Shown here: positions 6,083-11,866 of the stretch, in pieces
Layout of the letters: the number at the start of each line of letters is the position of its first letter
Position numbering within the stretch: position 1 is the first letter of the stretch
Source: CAYLWN01 sp964387625
GTDB taxonomy: Bacteria > Patescibacteriota > Microgenomatia > UBA10105
Direction: 5' to 3'
Assembly: GCA_964387625.1 (NCBI GenBank)
Contig: CAYLWN010000029.1
Location: 1 to 12,278, forward strand
DNA length: 12,278 nucleotides
Notes under the pieces: generated by a model
Told to the model about the DNA's origin: nothing
Database searches by the model: none
The model's input: only the letters and a program-made list of their open reading frames with translations
Position numbers and translations under genes: made by a program

Positions 6083-6499
6083 ATGATTAACGTTTTAATA
6101 TACAAAGAATCCCGTTTTCCAGCAGATCGGGAAAGAATTAGTAAATTTGTGAAGCAGTATTTAGAAAATAAAATAAAAATGGATGCTGAGGTGTGCGTAA
6201 GTATTGTGGGTGACCGGAAAATGAGACATTTAAATTCTCAATACCGTCACCATGAAGATACCACAGATGTTTTGTCTTTTCCTTTAACAGATCCGCAAAT
6301 ATCATCTCAACTTGATATTCAATCAGGGTTTTCACCTGATAAATCCGCACCTGATAAATATTTAAGATTAGGTGATATCGTGATTTCTTATCCCCAAGCA
6401 GTTATGGAAGCAGCACAAGGGAATTTGATGGTGGATACAAAAATTGAAGAACTGATTGCTCATGGACTGGACCATTTAATGGGAATACACCATGAGTAA
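6083..6499 (+). CDS. ybeY: Endoribonuclease YbeY (16S rRNA maturation)
   Basis: A zinc-dependent single-strand endoribonuclease of the UPF0054 family, used in 16S rRNA 3'-end processing and ribosome quality control. The metal motif Hx3Hx5H is complete: HGLDHLMGIHH, with His127, His131 and His137. Other family marks are LNSQYRHHEDTTDVLSFP and LGDIVIS. Two oddities are visible. The segment between SFP and LGDI is long, about 28 residues, and the protein stops one residue after the third histidine (HHE-stop), so the C-terminal helix usual after HE is absent. At 138 residues it is slightly short. ATG 6083 has no Shine-Dalgarno site. The neighbours rpsU, a YqeY protein and dnaX fit a housekeeping context. 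Confidence 0.93.
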   Translation: MINVLIYKESRFPADRERISKFVKQYLENKIKMDAEVCVSIVGDRKMRHLNSQYRHHEDTTDVLSFPLTDPQISSQLDIQSGFSPDKSAPDKYLRLGDIVISYPQAVMEAAQGNLMVDTKIEELIAHGLDHLMGIHHE

Positions 6500-6500
6500 A

Positions 6501-6615
6501 AAATTTGAAATTTGAAATTTGAAATTTTCAATCAAATCAAAATTCTCGAAATTTAAAATTTAAACATTAAAAATTGATTTCAAATTAAAAATTATAAATT
6601 AAAAATTTTGTAAGT
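6501..6615. repeat. AT-rich spacer with GAAATTT tandem repeats
   Basis: About four tandem copies of a 7-bp unit (GAAATTT) occupy 6501-6528, directly after the ybeY stop. The rest is nearly pure A/T with weaker complementary words (GATTTCAAATT, AAATTTAAAATTT), so the spacer could fold on itself. No convincing promoter can be separated from the base composition. Confidence 0.65.
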
Positions 6616-7962
6616 ATGGTTTTTTATTTAAAATACCGCCCAAGAAATTTAGATGAATTGGATAACAGAGAAGTAGCTGACTTGATATTGAAATATTTGA
6701 AAAAAGACAGCATTCCTCATGCGTTTTTGTTTACTGGTCCTCGAGGTACCGGAAAAACGTCCACAGCCAGAATTATTGCCAAAAGCATCAATTGTAAATC
6801 TGCTCCCAGTAAAGGTGTGGCTTGTAATCAATGTGAAATTTGTAAATCAATCACAAATGGTACAAGTCTGGATATCTTAGAGATTGATGCTGCATCAAAT
6901 AGGGGCATTGATGAAATCCGCGATTTAAGAGAAAAAATCAAACTAACACCAACACATTTAACTTATAAAATTTATATCATTGATGAAGTCCATATGTTAA
7001 CTACAGAAGCATTTAACGCCTTACTTAAAACCTTAGAAGAACCACCTGTTCATGCCATTTTTATATTAGCGACAACAGAAATACACAAAGTACCCGAAAC
7101 TATTATTTCCCGGTGTGTCAGGGTCAATTTTCATAGGGCAAGTTCAGATGAAATTAAACATTCTTTAAATAGAATAATCAAAGGTGAGAAAATCAAAATT
7201 GATGAGCAAGCCTTAGAACAACTGGCGCAAATTGCTGACGGATCTTTCCGGGATGCAGCTAAAATTTTGGAAGAAATGACTTTGGATGATAAACAAATTG
7301 ATTCAGCATTAATTATTGAAAAACTGGGAATGACGGAAAAAACATTGACCGAAGATTTTTTCAAAAACCTAAAAAGCAAAAATGCCAAAGAACTTTTACA
7401 GATAGTCCAAAAATTAAACTCAGATGGTAAAAATGTCCGTCAGTTCTTCTTTGGAGTGTTGGCAAATTTGAAAAATTTATTGATTGAAAGCTACATAGAA
7501 AATACAAATGATGATAGTTGGTCTAAAACAGATATTTTACAAGCTTTAAATATTTTTGCCAAAGCCTTTGAACAGTTAAAAAATGCGGTGATTCCTTCTT
7601 TGCCTTTTGAAATGGCAATTGTAGAATATTGTGAAAATATTCATGTGACGAATCAAACTAATGTAAACACCAATCAACCAATACTACCAAAAATTTCATC
7701 AAATGAAGGAGTTTCCGAAGAAGTGTTACCACAATGGCCGCAAATTATGGATGCTCTAAAACCTTATAATCATTCATTAGTCGGAGTATTGCGGTCTTGT
7801 AAACCAATATCCCTCAAGGACAATATATTGGTTATAGAAGCCGGATATAAATTTCATGCGGAAAGAATTTCTACCCCCAAAACCTTAGATATTATTGCTA
7901 AAGTTATCAAAGATACAATTGGTAAAGATGTAAAAATAGAGACAGTGATTAAGAAAAGATGA
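6616..7962 (+). CDS. dnaX: DNA polymerase III subunit gamma/tau
   Basis: The clamp-loader ATPase of the replicative polymerase. AAA+ features in order: MVFYLKYRPRNLDEL at the N-terminus, Walker A GPRGTGKTS (residues 41-49), a zinc knuckle of Cys60, Cys70, Cys73 and Cys76, Walker B IIDEVH (121-126), sensor 1 LATTE (151-155) and the SRC arginine-finger motif (165-167). The zinc spacing is Cx9Cx2Cx2C, one residue longer than the Cx8 form in E. coli. After the collar domain (to about residue 345) comes a short low-complexity linker and an alpha/beta C-terminal domain (from QWPQIMDAL) typical of tau. The 448 residues are shorter than E. coli tau (643). It is followed by ybaB, the classical dnaX-ybaB arrangement, although ybaB also has its own promoter. 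The TGA stop supports standard code. Confidence 0.96.
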   Translation: MVFYLKYRPRNLDELDNREVADLILKYLKKDSIPHAFLFTGPRGTGKTSTARIIAKSINCKSAPSKGVACNQCEICKSITNGTSLDILEIDAASNRGIDEIRDLREKIKLTPTHLTYKIYIIDEVHMLTTEAFNALLKTLEEPPVHAIFILATTEIHKVPETIISRCVRVNFHRASSDEIKHSLNRIIKGEKIKIDEQALEQLAQIADGSFRDAAKILEEMTLDDKQIDSALIIEKLGMTEKTLTEDFFKNLKSKNAKELLQIVQKLNSDGKNVRQFFFGVLANLKNLLIESYIENTNDDSWSKTDILQALNIFAKAFEQLKNAVIPSLPFEMAIVEYCENIHVTNQTNVNTNQPILPKISSNEGVSEEVLPQWPQIMDALKPYNHSLVGVLRSCKPISLKDNILVIEAGYKFHAERISTPKTLDIIAKVIKDTIGKDVKIETVIKKR

Positions 7963-8006
7963 ACTTAGTTCATAGTTCGAAGTTAATAGTTTAAAGCAAT
8001 TTTTTT
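7963..8006. repeat. Short-word repeat after dnaX (AGTTCATAGTT type)
   Basis: Directly after the dnaX stop the DNA reads as decayed copies of an 8-11 bp word (TTAGTTCATAGTTCGAAGTT, then AATAGTTT). It leads straight into the ybaB promoter. The units are degenerate, so the call rests on visual similarity. Confidence 0.4.
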
Positions 8007-8015
8007 TGGTATAAT
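8007..8015 (+). promoter_or_regulatory. Extended -10 promoter for ybaB
   Basis: TGGTATAAT is a perfect TGn extended -10 with consensus TATAAT (8010-8015). No good -35 is seen, as is normal for extended -10 promoters. A start near 8022 gives a leader of about 27 nt with a purine-rich GAAAGGGA (8037-8044) before ATG 8049. It probably drives ybaB and the PfkB kinase. Confidence 0.65.
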
Positions 8016-8048
8016 CAATTTTTATAAACAAATATAGAAAGGGACAAT

Positions 8049-8321
8049 ATGCAAAATCCGTTGAAAATGCTGGGAGATTTAAACAAAATGAGATCTCAGG
8101 CAGCGCAAATTCAAAAACAATTGGAAGCAGAGGTTTTTACAGTTGAACAGGGAAGAATAAAAGTGGAAATAAACGGTAATCAAAAAATTCTCAAAGTCTT
8201 TATTGATGGTCAGCCTGTCGAAGAATTGACTGAAATTTTAAACCAGGCAATCACCAAATCTCAGCAGGCTGCAGCTTCAAAACTGGCATCAATGTCACAA
8301 GCTTTGGGATTGGGACAATAA
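8049..8321 (+). CDS. ybaB: YbaB/EbfC nucleoid-associated protein
   Basis: A 90-residue dimeric DNA-binding protein of the YbaB/EbfC family, thought to coat the nucleoid. The sequence has the family pattern: a first helix starting MQNPLKMLGDLNKMRSQAAQ with long amphipathic continuation, a central beta hairpin (RIKVEINGNQKILKVFIDG) and a C-terminal helix rich in Ala and Gln (LNQAITKSQQAAASKLASM) ending in a glycine tail. Length is at the short end of the family (about 100). Its position after dnaX is the conserved bacterial order. A recR gene, often the next one, is absent here; a PfkB kinase follows after 6 bp instead and is probably co-transcribed. Confidence 0.94.
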   Translation: MQNPLKMLGDLNKMRSQAAQIQKQLEAEVFTVEQGRIKVEINGNQKILKVFIDGQPVEELTEILNQAITKSQQAAASKLASMSQALGLGQ

Positions 8322-8327
8322 AGACAC

Positions 8328-9284
8328 ATGAACGTAATTGTTACCGGCAGTTTAGGTTTTGATTACATAATGGATTTTCCGGGGATTTTTTCAGACAGAA
8401 TCATGCCTGATAAAATTCATAATTTGTCTTTGAGTTTTTTAGTTGACAAATTAAATAAAAACTTCGGTGGTACTGCAGGAAATATAGCTTATTCATTAAA
8501 ATTATTAGGGATTGAGCCGATTATCCTATCATCAGCTGGATATGATTTTTCTCCTTATTATAAATTTCTACTTGCTCACAAAATTTCAACAGCACATATC
8601 AAAATCACTAATAGTATAGTTACCGGATCTTATTTTGTGGTTACGGACAGAGAAGATAATCAGATTGGGTCATTTTATATCGGAGCTTCTAAATATAACA
8701 AAAATTTAAAAATTATTAATTTAATTAATAAAAAAAATCCGATAAATTTTGTAGTGATTGCTCCGAATCACCCGCAAGCTATGAATAATTATATTCAAGA
8801 GTGTATAAAGTTAAAACTTTCCTTTATGTTTGATCCGGCATTTCAAATTGATAACTTTTCAAACATTGATTTATTAAAGGGAATATCACATGCTCAAATA
8901 CTTATTGCCAATGATTATGAAATAGCATTAATTTTAAGTAAACTAAAAATCAGTCATGAAAAATTAACCAGTCTGGTTCCAATATTGATTACTACATTGG
9001 GAGCAAAAGGTTCAATTATCGAAAATAATCATAAAAAAATTACGATTAAACCTGCCAAACCAAAAAACGTTAGTGATCCAACTGGTGCAGGGGATGCATA
9101 CCGGGCAGGGTTTTTAGCTGGATACTTACGGGGTTTCGATTTAAATATCTGCGGTCAAATGGGTTCAATTAGTGCAGTTTATACAGTAGAAAAATATGGT
9201 ACTATTACTCATGATTTTTCTATTAGAGAATTTGTCAAAAGATACAAGACAAATTATAAAGAACAACTTAATTTAAAATATTAA
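8328..9284 (+). CDS. PfkB-family kinase, probable adenosine kinase (mycobacterial AdoK-like)
   Basis: A ribokinase-fold kinase of 318 residues. The PfkB signature 2 is clear: DPTGAGDAYRAGF from Asp250, with Asp256 as catalytic base and GAGD as anion hole. The N-terminal glycine pair of signature 1 is at 47-48 (NFGGTAGNIAYSL). The opening VTGSLGFDYIMDFPG, followed by LSLSFLVDKL, closely resembles the Mycobacterium tuberculosis adenosine kinase type (Rv2202c) as I remember it, which is why I prefer adenosine over a sugar as substrate. The ahcY gene downstream, whose product releases adenosine, supports this: the pair would return adenosine to AMP and pull the reversible hydrolase reaction forward. 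ATG 8328 lies 6 bp after the ybaB stop. A nucleoside kinase of broader specificity or a sugar kinase remains possible. Confidence 0.88.
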   Translation: MNVIVTGSLGFDYIMDFPGIFSDRIMPDKIHNLSLSFLVDKLNKNFGGTAGNIAYSLKLLGIEPIILSSAGYDFSPYYKFLLAHKISTAHIKITNSIVTGSYFVVTDREDNQIGSFYIGASKYNKNLKIINLINKKNPINFVVIAPNHPQAMNNYIQECIKLKLSFMFDPAFQIDNFSNIDLLKGISHAQILIANDYEIALILSKLKISHEKLTSLVPILITTLGAKGSIIENNHKKITIKPAKPKNVSDPTGAGDAYRAGFLAGYLRGFDLNICGQMGSISAVYTVEKYGTITHDFSIREFVKRYKTNYKEQLNLKY

Positions 9285-9290
9285 ACAATT

Positions 9291-9420
9291 TGTCATCCTG
9301 AACTAGTCCTTCGACTTTGCTCAGGATATAAATTTATATGGTGAGCTTGTCGAACCATTTCAGGATCTCATTTCTAAAAACTAGATGCTGAATCCGACCA
9401 GTTGGCGGATCAGCATGACA
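9291..9420. repeat. Palindromic intergenic element B, nested form
   Basis: The terminal repeats TGTCATCCTGA (9291-9301) and TCAGCATGACA (9410-9420) match at 10 of 11 positions. Inside, TCCTGAA (9296-9302) and TTCAGGA (9359-9365) enclose a 56-bp loop. That loop holds another hairpin: TTCGAC...GCTCA (9310-9323) against TGAGC...TCGAA (9342-9354), with the perfect palindrome ATATAAATTTATAT (9326-9339) at its tip. The right part carries TCCGACCAGTTGGCGGA (9393-9409), related to the palindrome in element C. The right end reaches to 18 bp before ahcY. Confidence 0.85.
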
Positions 9421-9426
9421 AAAAAA

Positions 9427-9433
9427 GAGAGGA
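9427..9433 (+). promoter_or_regulatory. Shine-Dalgarno site that fixes the ahcY start
   Basis: GAGAGGA lies 5 bp before ATG 9439 and is the strongest ribosome binding site in the window. It decides against the in-frame ATGs at 9385 and 9415, which lie in the repeat. Confidence 0.8.
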
Positions 9434-9438
9434 CAATT

Positions 9439-10707
9439 ATGACAAAATCATTAAATTACGATGTCAAAGATCTAAAATTAGCACCAAAGGGAAAATTAAG
9501 AATTGAATGGGCAGGTAATCAAATGCCGGTTTTAAAAATCATTGAAAAAAGATTTACCAAAGAAAAGCCCTTAAAAGGAATTAACTTGGGCGCATGCCTG
9601 CATGTTACTGCCGAAACTGCCAATTTAATGTTGACTTTGAAAGCTGCGGGAGCGAATTTATCTCTTTGTGCCAGTAATCCCTTATCTACACAAGATGATG
9701 TGGCTGCATCCTTGGTTGCAGATTATGGGATTTCAACATTTGCTATCAAAGGCGAAGATAATAAAACTTATTATAAACATTTAAATGCCGTTTTAGATAG
9801 TCATCCGCAAATAACTATGGATGACGGAGCAGATTTAGTTTCGTTATTGCATAAAGAAAGAGGTTCACAGATTTCTGAAGTTATTGGATCATCTGAAGAA
9901 ACCACCACAGGAATTATTCGTTTAAAAGCTATGGAAAAAGACAAAGCACTTAAAATACCTGTATTTGCAGTCAATGATAGTGATACTAAGCATATGTTTG
10001 ATAACCGTTATGGAACAGGACAATCAACTATTGATGGAATTATGCGGGCAACAAACATGCTTTTGGCTGGAAAAAAATTTGTAGTTTGCGGATATGGTTG
10101 GTGTGGAAGGGGACTAGCTAGTCGTGCACGGGGAATGGGGGCACATGTAATTGTCACAGAAGTAAATGCCATCAAAGCGCTTGAAGCAGTCATGGACGGA
10201 TTTACTGTCATGAAATTAGCCGATGCGTGTAAGTCCGGAGATATTTTTGTGACAGTTACAGGAGATAAAAATGTCATTTCTTTGGCACATATTTTAAAAA
10301 TGAAAAACGGAACAGTGATTGCTAATTCTGGTCATTTTAATGTTGAAGTAGCAGTTGATGCTCTTGAAAAAATTTCTAAAACCAAAAGAAAAATCAGAGA
10401 ATACGTTGATGAATATACATTAAAAGACGGAACTAAACGTTTTATTTTAGGTGAAGGAAGATTGATTAATTTAGCCGCAGCCGAAGGTCATCCTGCTGAA
10501 GTGATGGATATGTCTTTTGTGGGTCAAGCATTGGCTGCTGAATTTTTTGCTAAAAACAAAGGCAAATTGGAGATAAAAGTCTATACAATTTCGCCTTTTA
10601 TGGATGAGGAAATAGCCAGATTAAAACTTGAAGCAATGGGCGTGAGTATTGATAAGTTAACGCCGGAACAAAAGAAATATTTAACCAGTTGGCAGGAAGG
10701 AACCTAA
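9439..10707 (+). CDS. ahcY: Adenosylhomocysteinase (S-adenosylhomocysteine hydrolase), short form
   Basis: An NAD-dependent cytosolic enzyme that reversibly splits S-adenosylhomocysteine into adenosine and homocysteine, removing the product inhibitor of methyltransferases. The 422-residue product has all main motifs: GACLHVTAETANL (His55, Thr57, Glu59), SNPLSTQDDVAASL, the active-site block VNDSDTKHMFDNRYGTGQS, the NAD loop GYGWCGRG from residue 218, ANSGHFNVEV and GEGRLINLAAAEGHP. It ends LTSWQEGT, as in the archaeal and Thermotoga-type short enzymes, without the roughly 40-residue insertion of many bacterial ones. ATG 9439 has GAGAGGA (9427-9433) 5 bp upstream, the best Shine-Dalgarno site in the window. 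The upstream in-frame ATGs 9385 and 9415 lie in the palindromic element and are rejected. Homologous hydrolases acting on S-inosylhomocysteine exist in methanogens, so substrate is strongly likely, not proven. Confidence 0.96.
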   Translation: MTKSLNYDVKDLKLAPKGKLRIEWAGNQMPVLKIIEKRFTKEKPLKGINLGACLHVTAETANLMLTLKAAGANLSLCASNPLSTQDDVAASLVADYGISTFAIKGEDNKTYYKHLNAVLDSHPQITMDDGADLVSLLHKERGSQISEVIGSSEETTTGIIRLKAMEKDKALKIPVFAVNDSDTKHMFDNRYGTGQSTIDGIMRATNMLLAGKKFVVCGYGWCGRGLASRARGMGAHVIVTEVNAIKALEAVMDGFTVMKLADACKSGDIFVTVTGDKNVISLAHILKMKNGTVIANSGHFNVEVAVDALEKISKTKRKIREYVDEYTLKDGTKRFILGEGRLINLAAAEGHPAEVMDMSFVGQALAAEFFAKNKGKLEIKVYTISPFMDEEIARLKLEAMGVSIDKLTPEQKKYLTSWQEGT

Positions 10708-10716
10708 CGAATTTTT

Positions 10717-10762
10717 CCTGCAAAGCCTGACTGCGTAGGCAGGCAGGATCTGGCTTTGCCAG
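10717..10762 (+). terminator. Stem-loop after ahcY, possible terminator
   Basis: GCAAAGCC (10720-10727) pairs perfectly with GGCTTTGC (10752-10759), extended by CCT and CAG with one bulge. The loop contains a competing GCCTG and CAGGC pair (10725-10729 and 10740-10744). The stem begins 10 bp after the ahcY stop, and a short TTTT tract (10767-10770) follows a few bases later. The weak T-tract and the repeat-like words CCTGACTGCG and GGCAGGCAGG leave open that it is another repeat. Confidence 0.5.
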
Positions 10763-10783
10763 ACAATTTTAAGTTACATATCT

Positions 10784-10855
10784 TGTCATTCCCGCGATCC
10801 GCCAGCTGGCGGAGGGAATCTTAAAGATCCCTGGATCAAATCCGAGGATGACTTG
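10784..10855. repeat. Palindromic intergenic element C
   Basis: The left end is TGTCATTCCCGCG and the right end GAGGATGACT, matching the (T)GTCAT and ATGAC termini of elements A and B. Inside are a perfect 16-bp palindrome TCCGCCAGCTGGCGGA (10798-10813) and a decayed hairpin of CCTGGAT against ATCCGAGG around CAA (10829-10847). The right end gives the in-frame but probably false ATG at 10848. Confidence 0.8.
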
Positions 10856-10858
10856 TAG

Positions 10859-10864
10859 TAAAAT
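10859..10864 (+). promoter_or_regulatory. Possible -10 box for the GNAT gene
   Basis: TAAAAT lies just past the end of element C, 10 bp before ATG 10875. Transcription from it would start about 4 nt before the ATG. No clear -35 is seen, and the AT-rich background makes chance matches common. Confidence 0.25.
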
Positions 10865-10874
10865 AAATAACAAT

Positions 10875-11426
10875 ATGAACTTTGAAAAACAGGTGACTTT
10901 AACAGATGGCAAAAAAGTTTTATTGAGATATCCGCAAATACAAGATGTTGTAAAGTTGCAGCAATATATCAATACTTTATCTCAGGAAGATACTTATTTA
11001 TTGGTTTCAGGAGAAACATTTTCGCAAGAAGAAGAGCAAAAATATTTAAATGATGCATTGAAGTTAATGAAAGATAAAAATAAGATTCAAATCTTAGCTT
11101 TTCATAATGAACAAATAATTGGTAATGTTGAAGTAAACAGAATGACTAAACAGCGTAAAAGAAGTCTGCATGTAGGAGAAATTGCCATATCTGTTGCAAA
11201 AGCATACCGTGGTTTAGGTTTAGGAAAAATATTAATTGCAGAAATTATAAAGGCAGGAAAATCTTTAAATTTACGCCAAGTTTATTTAACCTCTTTTTCT
11301 ATAAATAATCGGGCAAAATCTTTATACCAAAAAATGGGTTTTCAAATAGCAGGTGAAATTCCCGGACAAATATTATATAAAAATAAGTATATCGGTCAAA
11401 CAATCATGTACCTGCCTTTAAAATAA
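10875..11426 (+). CDS. GNAT-family N-acetyltransferase
   Basis: A 183-residue acetyl-CoA-dependent acetyltransferase fold. Motif A is clear: VGEIAISVAKAYRGLGLGK with the pyrophosphate loop RGLGLG (112-117). Motif B follows as LYQKMGF (150-156), with Tyr151 in the place of the usual general acid and the typical NNRAK before it. An earlier strand, ILAFHNEQIIGNVEV, fits the core sheet. The layout is that of the RimJ/RimL and aminoglycoside-type GNATs, but the acceptor cannot be named from sequence. ATG 10875 (MNFEKQVTLTDGKKV) is chosen because the longer start at 10848 comes from the ATGAC end of element C. No Shine-Dalgarno site is present; a possible -10 sits just upstream. The next gene begins 5 bp after the stop. 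Confidence 0.88.
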   Translation: MNFEKQVTLTDGKKVLLRYPQIQDVVKLQQYINTLSQEDTYLLVSGETFSQEEEQKYLNDALKLMKDKNKIQILAFHNEQIIGNVEVNRMTKQRKRSLHVGEIAISVAKAYRGLGLGKILIAEIIKAGKSLNLRQVYLTSFSINNRAKSLYQKMGFQIAGEIPGQILYKNKYIGQTIMYLPLK

Positions 11427-11431
11427 TATTT

Positions 11432-11842
11432 ATGATAAATATAACAGAAATGCAATATAACCCAAATAATTCTTATAACGAAGATACAGTTATCAGATGC
11501 CTTTTTCCAGAAGATACAAGCTTTCAAAGACAAGTAATCTATAAAGGTCAAATTATAGCAATAGCTGTTGGTAGTATGGAATTAGATTTATTCCGTAAAT
11601 ATAACAATCCGGGAAAAAATAATAATAATTTTAGAGATTTAGGACAAAGAAAAACTTCCATAATTCTTATGTCTTCAGAACGTAAAATTATCGAAGTTTT
11701 TCCTTTTACTAATGAATTAGAAGAAAAAGCCAAGCAAATAAAAGAAGCTGAATGGCTTACTGCAAAAAACCTTGTTGCTGCACAATGGTTGATTGAAAAT
11801 CAAATAGTTCAACCAATTATAGATCCAAAACAAAAAAAATAG
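11432..11842 (+). CDS. Uncharacterised 136-residue protein
   Basis: I do not recognise this protein. It appears soluble, with no signal peptide or membrane span. A central hydrophobic strand (QIIAIAVGSMELDLF) is followed by an Asn-rich turn (about residues 58-66), a second strand pair (KTSIILMSSERKIIEVFPF), a charged helix (NELEEKAKQIKEAEWLTAKN) and a polar tail ending in lysines. The coding case rests on its uninterrupted length, its same-strand position 5 bp after the GNAT stop, and protein-like composition with alternating strand and helix. There is no Shine-Dalgarno site. It may be co-transcribed with the GNAT gene. Confidence 0.7.
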   Translation: MINITEMQYNPNNSYNEDTVIRCLFPEDTSFQRQVIYKGQIIAIAVGSMELDLFRKYNNPGKNNNNFRDLGQRKTSIILMSSERKIIEVFPFTNELEEKAKQIKEAEWLTAKNLVAAQWLIENQIVQPIIDPKQKK

Positions 11843-11846
11843 AATA

Positions 11847-11852
11847 TATAAT
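11847..11852 (+). promoter_or_regulatory. Possible -10 box before the last gene
   Basis: A consensus TATAAT lies 14 bp before ATG 11867, which would give a nearly leaderless mRNA. No -35 is evident, and the surroundings are almost all A/T, so this is weak. Confidence 0.3.
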
Positions 11853-11866
11853 CTAAAAATTTTAAA

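Noticed and set aside
5981..6610. CRISPR array, suggested by repeated words in the spacers
   Set aside because: Units are 7 to 11 bp, vary in sequence and have no constant-length unique spacers; no cas gene is present.
7578..7584. Slippery A AAA AAT in dnaX, where a -1 shift would meet a TGA nine codons later (gamma-like product)
   Set aside because: It lies within the collar domain at about residue 322, with no clear downstream stem-loop or internal Shine-Dalgarno site, and the heptamer is not the efficient A AAA AAG.
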